A DNA stretch of 21,389 bases from a bacterium (GTDB lineage: Bacteria > Cyanobacteriota > Vampirovibrionia > Obscuribacterales > Obscuribacteraceae): contig JAUIJG010000026.1 of the NCBI GenBank assembly GCA_030431355.1, positions 1 through 21,389 on the forward strand. The letters are read 5' to 3'. Below the pieces are notes generated by a model. The model ran no database searches. It saw only the letters and a list, made by a program, of their open reading frames with translations, and was not told the DNA's origin. The position numbers were made by a program, and so were the translations under genes. This document shows, piece by piece, positions 14,238 to 21,389 of the stretch (position 1 is the stretch's first letter; each line of letters begins with the position of its first letter).

Positions 14238-17164
14238 TTGCCGGCGGATAAAGCCGGTGTGCCATTTTTAGAGAGGAAGCTTTTTAGAAAGTTCCCGGTA
14301 AATGAGTTCTTGGTTTTGGCGATCTCTTCGGGGGTACCTGCCTTAACCACGTATCCGCCTAAATTTCCGCCCTCCGGACCAAGATCGATGATCCAGTCCG
14401 CTTGTTTGATTACATCCAGATTGTGTTCGATTATCAATACGGTGTTTCCGCTGTCCACCAGTCTGTTCAGGACATGGAGGAGTTTGTCGACGTCCTGAAA
14501 AGATAAGCCGGTGGTTGGTTCATCGAGAATGTAGAAAGTCTTACCGGTAGAGCGCTTGGAGAGCTGTTCGGCCAGCTTCACCCGCTGCGCCTCGCCACCG
14601 GATAGAGTGGTGGCAGGTTGACCCAATTGAATATAGTCGAGACCCACATCCATCAGGGTCTCAAGTTTTGTTTTAGCCCTGGGGATGTTCTCGAAGAATT
14701 TGAGAGCTTCTTCAACGTTCATGGAGAGCACATCGGAAATGCTCTTGCCTTTGAATTTTACTTCGAGGGTTTCACGATTATATCTTGCCCCCTTGCAGAC
14801 ATCACAGGTGACAAAGACAGAAGGGAGAAAGTTCATCTCGATCTCGTTCATGCCTTCTCCGCGACAGGCTTCGCAACGACCGCCTTTTACGTTGAAAGAG
14901 AAGCGGCCAGGTAGATAACCTCTTGCTTTGGCTTCGGTCGTCATCGAAAAGACTTCTCGGATGGCGTCGAACAGACCGGTATAAGTTGCCGGGTTGGAGC
15001 GCGGGGTGCGGCCTATGGGCGATTGGTCTATATCGATTACTTTGTCTATTTCATCCAAACCGCTGACGGTATTAAGTCCTTTGGGGGCAGGCACCGTGCC
15101 GTTCAAATAGTGTCTCAGATATTCATACAAAAGATCGTTGACCAGGGTGGACTTTCCTGAGCCCGATACACCTGTGACGGCCACGAATTTGTTGAGAGGA
15201 ATTTCTACATCTATATTTTTGAGGTTGTTTCTTCTGGCGCCAACCATCTTTAAGGAATAACCATTGCCGGAGCGTCTTTTAGAAGGGGTATGGATTTTCT
15301 TTCGACCGGATAGATAAGCTCCGGTTGAGGATCTTTTCGCCTTCAAAAGTTTGGAGAGATCTCCTTCTGCCACCACATGACCACCATGCACACCGGCACC
15401 GGGTCCGATGTCAATTACCCAGTCTGCTTCTCTAATAGTGTCTTCGTCATGTTCCACGACTATGAGAGTATTGCCCAAATCTCTCAGGTGCTTCAGAGTA
15501 TTTAGCAGGCGGTTATTGTCTCTTTGATGCAATCCTATTGACGGCTCATCCAGGACATATAGCACTCCGGAAAGTCCCGAGCCAATCTGGGTGGCAAGCC
15601 TGATGCGCTGTGCTTCTCCTCCGGAAAGCGTGCCTGCTTTTCTGTTCAGAGTTAAATAACCGAGTCCGACATCGAGCAAAAATTTCAGTCTGGCATTTAT
15701 CTCTATGAGAACTTGATGGGCGATCTTCTTCTGGCGGTCGTTCAGCAAGCTCTCCATGTTGTCGAAAAAGTCTGCCGCATCGGCTATGGGCATACTTGTG
15801 ACCGCTTCTATGGCTTCGCCCGCCACGGTGACAGCTCTGCTCTCCGGTCTCAATCTACTGCCATCACAGGTAGTGCAAGGCATCTGAGTCATATAGTTCT
15901 CTATATCGTTTCTGACCCTGTCGGAGGAGGTCTCTTCATGCCTTCTCGCCAGATTGTTTATCACGCCTTCGAAGGTTTTTTTGTATTCCCAGAACTCGCG
16001 ACCGTCGAAAGAGTCATGGGCGAGTTTCAGCTTTTCGCCCTGGGAGCCGAATAGCACTATTCCCTGTTGCTTCTTGGTCAGCTGTTTAAAAGGTGTATGA
16101 ATTCCGAACTTATAGTGACGGGCCACTGAAGCGAGGAGTTGATTGTAGTAGGGATTTCCAGTCTTGGCCCAGGGATAAACGGCGCCTTCCGCCAGGCTTT
16201 TCTCCGGATCTGGTACCACAAGCTGTGGATCGACTTCGAATTTTGAGCCCAGTCCGTCGCACTCTTCACAGGCTCCGTAAGGGCTGTTGAAACTGAATAT
16301 TCTTGGTGAAATTTCGGCGAAGCTGATATTGCAGTTGGCACAGGCGAATTTTTCGGAGAATAAGAGAGGCTCTTCCTTCTTCTCCGTCTTCTTATCCTTG
16401 GATCCGACAATATCAACGAGGACATTCGATTTGCCCCATTTTAAGCCGAGGGAGAGACTGTCGGCCAGTCTGGATTGAATACCGTCTTTCATCACAAGGC
16501 GGTCTATAACAAGTTCGATGTTATGCTTCTTGTTCTTATCCAGCTCAATCTCATCTTCCAGGGGATAGACTGTTCCATCTACCCTGACCCGGACAAATCC
16601 TTCTTTTTGCAGGTCTTCAAAGAGCGACTGGTACTCGCCTTTTCTGCCCGAGATAAGTGGTGCAAGGATCTGCAATTTGGTGCCTTCCGGTAATTCCAGC
16701 ACCTGGTCTACTATCTGGTCGATTGTTTGCGGGTTGATGCGGCGCTCACACTTGGGGCAGTGGGGCGTCCCCACCCGGGCATAGAGCAATCTCAGGTAGT
16801 CATATATTTCCGTTACTGTTCCCACCGTGGAACGTGGGTTGTGGCTGGTGGACTTCTGGTCGATTGAGATAGCCGGGCTCAATCCTTCTATTGCGTCCAC
16901 ATCCGGTTTGTCCAGTTGTCCGAGGAACTGTCTGGCGTAGGCGGAAAGCGATTCCACATAACGTCTTTGACCTTCGGCAAAAATCGTATCGAATGCAAGG
17001 GAGGACTTTCCTGAGCCACTGACGCCTGTAATGACAACCAGGTCGTTGCGAGGGATTGAGACATCGATATTTTTGAGATTATGCTGCCGGGCTCCTCGAA
17101 TCTCTATTCTGTCCGAGTCCTTGCTTGCACGGCCGTTACTGTTTTTGCCGACTTTGCCAACCAT
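14234..17164 (-). CDS. uvrA: Excinuclease ABC subunit A
   Basis: 976 aa, full length. UvrA is the damage-recognising ATPase of nucleotide excision repair and loads UvrB. Both ABC modules are intact. Walker A is [13 protein letters not shown] and [13 protein letters not shown]. Signatures are [14 protein letters not shown] and [14 protein letters not shown], and Walker B regions are [16 protein letters not shown] and [12 protein letters not shown]. Zinc-finger cysteines occur at CPKC, CANC...CEEC and CEAC...CDVC. A short Lys-rich insertion ([10 protein letters not shown]) precedes the CANC finger, and the C-terminus carries a small extra tail. ATG start with AAGGA about 10 nt upstream. Its stop overlaps the fur start, placing a DNA-repair gene at the head of an iron-regulation operon. 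No LexA-like box was found in the 218-nt gap upstream. Confidence 0.98.
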   Translation of the reverse strand: MVGKVGKNSNGRASKDSDRIEIRGARQHNLKNIDVSIPRNDLVVITGVSGSGKSSLAFDTIFAEGQRRYVESLSAYARQFLGQLDKPDVDAIEGLSPAISIDQKSTSHNPRSTVGTVTEIYDYLRLLYARVGTPHCPKCERRINPQTIDQIVDQVLELPEGTKLQILAPLISGRKGEYQSLFEDLQKEGFVRVRVDGTVYPLEDEIELDKNKKHNIELVIDRLVMKDGIQSRLADSLSLGLKWGKSNVLVDIVGSKDKKTEKKEEPLLFSEKFACANCNISFAEISPRIFSFNSPYGACEECDGLGSKFEVDPQLVVPDPEKSLAEGAVYPWAKTGNPYYNQLLASVARHYKFGIHTPFKQLTKKQQGIVLFGSQGEKLKLAHDSFDGREFWEYKKTFEGVINNLARRHEETSSDRVRNDIENYMTQMPCTTCDGSRLRPESRAVTVAGEAIEAVTSMPIADAADFFDNMESLLNDRQKKIAHQVLIEINARLKFLLDVGLGYLTLNRKAGTLSGGEAQRIRLATQIGSGLSGVLYVLDEPSIGLHQRDNNRLLNTLKHLRDLGNTLIVVEHDEDTIREADWVIDIGPGAGVHGGHVVAEGDLSKLLKAKRSSTGAYLSGRKKIHTPSKRRSGNGYSLKMVGARRNNLKNIDVEIPLNKFVAVTGVSGSGKSTLVNDLLYEYLRHYLNGTVPAPKGLNTVSGLDEIDKVIDIDQSPIGRTPRSNPATYTGLFDAIREVFSMTTEAKARGYLPGRFSFNVKGGRCEACRGEGMNEIEMNFLPSVFVTCDVCKGARYNRETLEVKFKGKSISDVLSMNVEEALKFFENIPRAKTKLETLMDVGLDYIQLGQPATTLSGGEAQRVKLAEQLSKRSTGKTFYILDEPTTGLSFQDVDKLLHVLNRLVDSGNTVLIIEHNLDVIKQADWIIDLGPEGGNLGGYVVKAGTPEEIAKTKNSFTGNFLKSFLSKNGTPALSAGK

Positions 17165-17382
17165 CGCATGTGCTTCCTTAGTTATAAGACTGACAATAAT
17201 ATCTTGTAATGGGTGAACTTTTAAGGACCATCACTTTTTACTAATGGGGACATATTCAGTCGACCGGTGTGGGATTGCAGCAAAAGTGCTTAAAAACTTG
17301 GAGGGGTAAGCGGTTTTACGAGAATTGTTCAAGGGTACATCCTCTTATGAGTATTACTTTTTTTGTAGGAAGCTAGTTTGGA
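17165..17382. promoter_or_regulatory. Divergent intergenic region between uvrA and the 771-aa gene
   Basis: 218 nt without an ORF. It must carry the promoters for both divergent genes but shows no convincing -35/-10 pair. The Shine-Dalgarno sequences AAGGA (uvrA, - strand) and AGGAAGC (+ strand, about 10 nt before 17383) are visible. No LexA box and no Fur-type dyad were recognised. Confidence 0.4.
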
Positions 17383-19698
17383 ATGTGGCCTAAGCCCGGT
17401 CGGAAAAAAGTAAAAGGAACCAAGTCCAAGTTGAAGGCAGTTAAGGGAGATTCGGCTGAAAGCTCTGAATCTTCCGATCGCAAGTCCGGTCGGTCGGACA
17501 GACGAAAGACCCGTCCACCGAACAGGAACCGGCGCCAGCGCACGGGTTCGGAATCTGATAAGAATCAGAAAAATAAAAGTGGTTCTGATAGCGCTGTTGA
17601 AAATGAAAGTTCCAGCGCCGCTTCCGCTGCCGACGCCGACGGCACCCAGGAGGCCGCCGCAAAAGTTGATCGCGAAGAAGAGAGCAATGTCTGGAAAGAT
17701 AGGATTCTGAAGGCTTATAAAGGTAGTCCGAAAGATTCAGCACAACTGCTAGCCATCGTTCCCAATCAGAGAGCCCAGTTCGAAGCTGGAGAGAGGCAGA
17801 AGCAAGAGCTGATTGAAGAGTCCATGATTAAGATTGTGGATCGGATGTTCGACAACTTTCAAAACACCGCTTACGGATTCAACCAGGTCACCCAGGGTTC
17901 CGATCTTGAACTTACATGGATAAGACCATCTTTGACCACCGAAGCCCAGGGTAACTGGGTTGACGGCGCGGCTGAAGGCATAAGGGTTTTCACTGGACGA
18001 ATCTCCACCAGATACTGGACTCTAGTGGTCCGAGGGACCGCCAACTCCATCTCCTCATACATACTGCCTTCCGATAAACTTCTCAGTTTCGGCACCAGTG
18101 CGCTCGATTATGATCCTTATGCAGAGCTGTTTCCCAGATCTGATGGCATGGCTGTGACCTGGCATATCAAAGATTTTGAGATTGCCCAGGATACATTTCC
18201 GGGAGTTTTCCGTGCACTTCTAGACGGACTAATCCGCTTCGCCAATGAAGAAGCCGAGCCTGACGAATGCTTCAGGTTGGAGGATATAGGGCTAGTACCA
18301 GAGCCGGAAGAAGCACCAGTTGAAGAAGTCAGTCCGCCTCATCTCGAAGAAGGAGAACCTGAGCTGCTTGGCCAGAAAGAGGAAAAAGCTCCGCCTCAAA
18401 AACCTCAGCACCCCGGACAACACTCTATAGAGCAAGCAATTGATAGAGCGCTTGCCGGAAGTGATGAAGAGGAATTTGAAGACGAAGAACCCGACGATGA
18501 AGATGAGGAGGAGGAAGAAGAAGAAGGGATTGTCGATCCCGGTGCCGGTTTTATCGAAAGTGTCTCTTCCCAGGTGGCATATGAAGCCACCCAGGAGATG
18601 GACATGATAAGAGAGTCCATGAAACATCAGACTGCCGCCGCGGCTGAAGAAGAGCCTGAGAGCATGGAGACCGGTCAATGGAAAATGATTAGTTCCGACC
18701 TGCCTCCTGCGGTGGCTTCCCAGTGGCAAAACTATGTGAAAAACACCGGTGAACAGACCGGTTCTTCCCAGGAAGCTACTGGCGGTGAGCAAAGCACCTC
18801 CGAAACCGAGGAGGATAAGTGGAACGTGGTTCCCGACACGGATAATCTGGCTGTTCCGCGGTCATCTGCACCAGGCCCAGGTCCATCGCAAGGGATGGCA
18901 CCCGGGCAGGGAATGTCTCCCCAGACATTCAGAGAGTCCATGCAGCATCAGGACCCTCGCATGGAACCTCCGCAGCAGATTCCCGGTCAAGGTCCCGGTC
19001 CCGGAGTACCATACGACTACAATCAACAGTTTCACCAGGAAGACGAGCCGATGCCTGGTCAGGGTCCCGCCGGCTGGGTCCATCCTTCACAAATGCAGGG
19101 TCAAGCCCCGGAGTACGCACCCCAGGTTTACCAAAATGCTCCCCAGTATCCACACCCGGGTCAATCTCCCCAGGTACCTTCACCATCAACGCCCCACAAT
19201 TCTCCTGGACTTCCTGGACCTTCTCGACCTTCTGTGGAGAGTGATGATGAAGAGACGATCGAGTTTCAATCTCCCACGGGTCATTCCCATTATCTGCTCA
19301 CGGAAGATGACATAGATGATAGAGCGATTCAGACTCCTCCTCCGGATCCTGATGCTCACCCCGGCGGTTATATTCAGCAACCTCAACCCCAGGGATACCC
19401 GCCTGTTGAAGAAGAGGATGAGCAACAAGTCGAGTATGAACAGTCCGAAGAGTCCGAAGAATATGAAGAGGAAGAGACCATCCAGTACCAGGTGGAAGAG
19501 GCTGATCTTCCCGGAGTGCTTGCCGCCGTGGTCAACACCATCGATATGAAAGTAGAAAATCTTTCACAGAAAGGGGCGCAGGCTTTCTCCGTCAAAGATT
19601 TCAAACGAGCGGAGATGATTATCAAGCTCTCTGAAAGGCTGAATGAATTTAAAGAGGAAGCCAATCAGCTGCTCAGTCTCCTGGACGAGGAAGAGTAA
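17383..19698 (+). CDS. Large, mostly disordered protein with one globular core and a C-terminal helical segment
   Basis: 771 aa, family not recognised. Residues 1-95 are Lys/Arg/Ser-rich and disordered. A globular core lies at about 100-300 (MIKIVDRMFDNFQNTAYGFN, DLELTWIRPSL, RISTRYWTLVVRGTANSISS, AVTWHIKDFEIAQDTFPGVF). It reads like an alternating beta-sheet flanked by helices and is not a known enzyme signature. From 300 on the chain is acidic (a run of Glu around 375-385), then rich in Pro, Gly, Gln and Met. A helical segment of about 65 residues closes it (VLAAVVNTIDMKVENLSQKG, then FKRAEMIIKLSERLNEFKEE). There is no signal peptide or membrane segment, so it is probably cytoplasmic. ATG start with AGGAAG upstream. 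It is divergent from uvrA and convergent with the kinase fragment. The tripartite layout suggests a scaffold or adaptor; this is inference. Confidence 0.75.
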   Translation: MWPKPGRKKVKGTKSKLKAVKGDSAESSESSDRKSGRSDRRKTRPPNRNRRQRTGSESDKNQKNKSGSDSAVENESSSAASAADADGTQEAAAKVDREEESNVWKDRILKAYKGSPKDSAQLLAIVPNQRAQFEAGERQKQELIEESMIKIVDRMFDNFQNTAYGFNQVTQGSDLELTWIRPSLTTEAQGNWVDGAAEGIRVFTGRISTRYWTLVVRGTANSISSYILPSDKLLSFGTSALDYDPYAELFPRSDGMAVTWHIKDFEIAQDTFPGVFRALLDGLIRFANEEAEPDECFRLEDIGLVPEPEEAPVEEVSPPHLEEGEPELLGQKEEKAPPQKPQHPGQHSIEQAIDRALAGSDEEEFEDEEPDDEDEEEEEEEGIVDPGAGFIESVSSQVAYEATQEMDMIRESMKHQTAAAAEEEPESMETGQWKMISSDLPPAVASQWQNYVKNTGEQTGSSQEATGGEQSTSETEEDKWNVVPDTDNLAVPRSSAPGPGPSQGMAPGQGMSPQTFRESMQHQDPRMEPPQQIPGQGPGPGVPYDYNQQFHQEDEPMPGQGPAGWVHPSQMQGQAPEYAPQVYQNAPQYPHPGQSPQVPSPSTPHNSPGLPGPSRPSVESDDEETIEFQSPTGHSHYLLTEDDIDDRAIQTPPPDPDAHPGGYIQQPQPQGYPPVEEEDEQQVEYEQSEESEEYEEEETIQYQVEEADLPGVLAAVVNTIDMKVENLSQKGAQAFSVKDFKRAEMIIKLSERLNEFKEEANQLLSLLDEEE
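18610..18630 (+). repeat. Direct repeat, copy 1, inside the 771-aa gene
   Basis: A 21-nt segment encoding the peptide RESMKHQ. Copy 2 at 18931-18951 differs at two positions and encodes RESMQHQ. The two copies precede different Pro/Glu-rich stretches and may be a short repeated interaction motif. Confidence 0.5.
18931..18951 (+). repeat. Direct repeat, copy 2, inside the 771-aa gene
   Basis: Second copy of the 21-nt repeat (peptide RESMQHQ), two mismatches to the copy at 18610-18630. Conservation at both DNA and protein level suggests a recent duplication or selection on the peptide. Confidence 0.5.
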
Positions 19699-19731
19699 GC
19701 GCGGCTTTCTGCTAAGGGATATAGGTGACTA

Positions 19732-20743
19732 TTATCTTGACGGAACTTCCATGAATGGATGATTTCCGTAAGGCGCATTTTGGTTGGGGTACTGATTTTG
19801 CTCCTGGGGTGGGTAAATCAGATTCAGGATCAGGGTCCTGGCCTGGGGAGACATCACGATACCAAATCCGGTGGCGATTAGGACCAGGGTGAGGCAAGTA
19901 ATGATCAGAGGCTTTAAATTCTGTTTCTTGCCTGATTTAGGCTGAGCCTTGCCGGATGCGTTTTTCGGTATCTGCATCTTCGTTGTCGTTCTTCGCTTCG
20001 CGGAGCGAGGTCTTTTCCTTATGCGGCTATCTGTCTGTCCCTGCTCCCGGGTGGAAGCTTGAACCTCCAGTCTGTCTGTTCTTGCTTCTCTAGAATCTCG
20101 GACAGGACCTGTTTTTACGACCAGGCTATCGAGCGGTTTCTGGTTGTATTGCCCGGACTTTGAACCTTCCGGATCTATTATCGTTGGTGCCGGAGCGGAA
20201 CTTTCCGTAGAGGTGGTGCCGGTTTTAGTCTCCCCTGGACTGAGGGGCTTCAGCTTTTGTGATTGTCGCTGCACGAATTCGGAAGGGATGAGCATACTGT
20301 CGGGAAGAGCGGCCGCCACAACCTGAGGACGATTTACGGTGGTGATGAAATCCTCTTTCTTAGCCTCTCTTGCTCTACCCTGTTTGCGAACGGTGACTGA
20401 AGCTTTCGGTTTTGTGACCGGCAGCTCTATTTGCGTTGGCGCCGGACTTGATTCAATATCAGCTGTCTCAATCTCTCTGGTATCAGCACTGTCTTGGATT
20501 GTGGACGGCGCCTCGGCGCAGGTGCCCATTTTTTCCCTGATGAAGTTCCAGACCTGTTTTGAGGATCTGGATGAACCGGCTTCATTTGAAAGTTCCTGAC
20601 CGGTGCTCACATGCAGCTCCTGAGGTGTTAGAGCTTTCTCCAGTTCGGTCTTAAGCTCGGTCATGGTTTGGAATCGATCATCGGGAGACTTCTGCAATGC
20701 TTTGAAAACAATCATCTCCAGAGAAGCCGGTATTTTTATTCCG
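19732..20743 (-). CDS. C-terminal part of a Ser/Thr protein kinase with transmembrane anchor (N-terminal catalytic part missing)
   Basis: About 336 codons remain. The - strand begins, after the junction near 20740, with IKIPASLEMIVFKALQKSPD then DRFQTMTELKTEL. This is subdomain XI of PknB-type kinases, with the invariant Arg in DRF. A Lys/Ser/Thr/Pro-rich linker of about 250 residues follows, then a very basic stretch (RIRKRPRSAKRRTTTK), one membrane helix (LKPLIITCLTLVLIATGFGI) and a short Pro/Asn/Gln-rich tail. All catalytic motifs (P-loop, VAVK, HRD, DFG, APE) are absent because the sequence upstream belongs to another gene on the other strand. An open frame continues on paper to 21144, but that part is the antisense of the dehydratase and is not kinase. 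Intact members are membrane-anchored signalling kinases; this copy is truncated at a junction. Confidence 0.75.
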
Positions 20744-20752
20744 GGAGGAGTA
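20729..20752. other. Junction between kinase sequence and foreign dehydratase sequence
   Basis: Left of this point the - strand reads as kinase subdomain XI; right of it the + strand reads as a YjhG-type dehydratase from PGGVTLPP onward. Neither gene continues across. No inverted repeat, target-site duplication or transposase is seen at the join. The exact base cannot be fixed better than about 10-20 nt. Confidence 0.7.
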
Positions 20753-21389
20753 ACCCTTCCGCCCATCGACGGCGAAGACGCCGGTACTATCCAGTCCATC
20801 GGCGCTCGCTTTGCGCACGGTGAAGTCAGTCTTGAAGAGGCAGCCTCCTTGGGCTGTCGAGCCTGCGCCAGCCCCGGCGGAGGATGCCAATTTCTCGGAA
20901 CCGCCGCTTCATCGCAGGTTATCGCTGAAGCCTTAGGGATGAGCCTGCCGCATTCAGCCTTATGCCCCTCGGGCGAGGCTGTCTGGCTGCAGCTCGGCCG
21001 TAATTCCGCCGCTGCCCTTGGACGCCTGCAGGATAAAGGGATCACGATGGGCGACATACTGACCGAAGGCGCGTTTAAAAACGCCATCGCGGTGCACTCG
21101 GCAGTCGGCGGCTCAACCAATCTCCTGATCCACCTTCCGGCCATCGCCTACGCCGCCGGCGTTGCGCGCCCCGTGGTAGAGGACTGGATAGAGGCGAACT
21201 CGCGCATTCCGCGAATCGTTGATGTACTGCCCAATGGACCCGTGCATCATAAAACCGTTCAGCTGTACTTAGCCGGCGGCGTGCCTGAAATCATGCTGCA
21301 TCTCCGTGACATGGGTGCGCTCGATTTGGATTGCATGACCGCAACGGGGAACACCGTCGGTGAGAACTTGAGCTGGTGGGAGAAGTCGG
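20741..21389 (+). CDS. yjhG: Internal fragment of a YjhG/YagF-family (IlvD/EDD superfamily) sugar-acid dehydratase
   Basis: The + strand is open without a stop for about 216 codons up to the window edge. It reads in order PGGVTLPPIDGEDAG, IGARFAHGEVSLEEAASLGC, RACASPGGGCQFLGTAASSQ, GMSLPHSALCPSGEAVW, AVHSAVGGSTNLLIHLPAIA, VDVLPNGPVHHKTV, GGVPEIMLHLRDMGAL and GNTVGENLSWWEKS. From memory this follows E. coli YjhG/YagF (xylonate dehydratase, about 655 aa) block by block, roughly residues 200-420. GGGCQFLGTA carries the cysteine expected to bind the Fe-S cluster. The N-terminus is cut at the junction near 20740 and the C-terminus by the window end. G+C is clearly higher than in the rest (42 of 60 bases in 21121-21180 by hand count). 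The organism of origin is probably different. It would dehydrate an aldonic acid such as xylonate. Confidence 0.85.

Noticed and set aside
14238..14262. Terminator-like GC-rich inverted repeat at the uvrA 3' end (GCCGGCGG ... GCCGG)
   Set aside because: It lies in coding sequence, the stem is imperfect, no T-run follows, and the fur gene continues immediately with an ATGA overlap.
17165..17382. LexA (SOS) box in front of uvrA
   Set aside because: No CTGT-N8-ACAG, GAAC-N4-GTTC or GTTC-N7-GTTC pattern was found in the gap.
18405..18620. Ser-rich antisense frame in the 771-aa gene
   Set aside because: The Ser runs are simply the reverse complement of GAA/GAG-rich acidic codons.
20750..21144. 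A 470-aa kinase-related protein with an N-terminal extension on the - strand
   Set aside because: The extension is antisense to a clearly recognisable dehydratase on the + strand; only the part left of about 20740 is kinase.
1..21389. CRISPR array, tRNA, rRNA, IS element or prophage
   Set aside because: No regularly spaced repeats, cloverleaf-like segments in the gaps, transposase or phage proteins were seen.

Overview
The window looks like a metagenome-type contig from a bacterium of moderate G+C with large stretches of low-complexity, charged protein sequence. My best guess for the host is a non-photosynthetic relative of cyanobacteria (Melainabacteria/Vampirovibrionia, Obscuribacter-like). 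I base this on the fused TIGR03960/TIGR03936 radical SAM protein directly upstream of an RNase E/G gene, the Fur type, and a Ser/Thr kinase with a long tail and a C-terminal membrane anchor. This is inference; no rRNA or other marker gene is present.

Layout, left to right. (1) 1-2783, + strand: the C-terminal part of a large Ig-like/beta-propeller-associated surface-type protein, overlapped by 4 nt by a cationic amino-acid permease. (2) 2800-3408, - strand: a secreted coiled-coil protein resembling the alpha-hairpin of efflux adaptors. (3) 3448-5132, + strand: a YmdB-type cyclic-nucleotide phosphodiesterase and a PHP-domain nucleotide phosphatase, overlapping, suggesting a nucleotide/RNA turnover pair. 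(4) 5122-6236, - strand: an exported thioredoxin fold without CxxC and an unrecognised 173-aa protein. (5) 6237-6588: an intergenic region with a strong -10 box and a structured RNA leader. (6) 6589-11793, + strand: the radical SAM fusion protein and RNase E/G, closed by a strong terminator. (7) 11858-13048, - strand: a protein with an S1-like domain and a duplicated uncharacterised module. (8) 13168-17164, - strand: a tightly packed uvrA-fur-feoA-zinc-ribbon operon, joined by two ATGA overlaps and a 3-nt gap. (9) 17383-19698, + strand: a 771-aa protein, mostly disordered, with one globular core. (10) 19732 to about 20740, - strand: the C-terminal tail of a Ser/Thr kinase.

At about 20740 the sequence changes abruptly. 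From there to the window end the + strand encodes an internal fragment of a YjhG/YagF-type sugar-acid dehydratase, with visibly higher G+C. The kinase loses its catalytic domain and the dehydratase loses its N-terminus at the same point, head to head. This is most simply a chimeric contig end, though a real recombination breakpoint is possible.

Two regions may be of most biological interest: the structured leader in front of the radical SAM/RNase E operon, and the uvrA-fur-feoA-zinc-ribbon operon, which lacks feoB. I saw no tRNA, rRNA, CRISPR array, insertion sequence or prophage gene.
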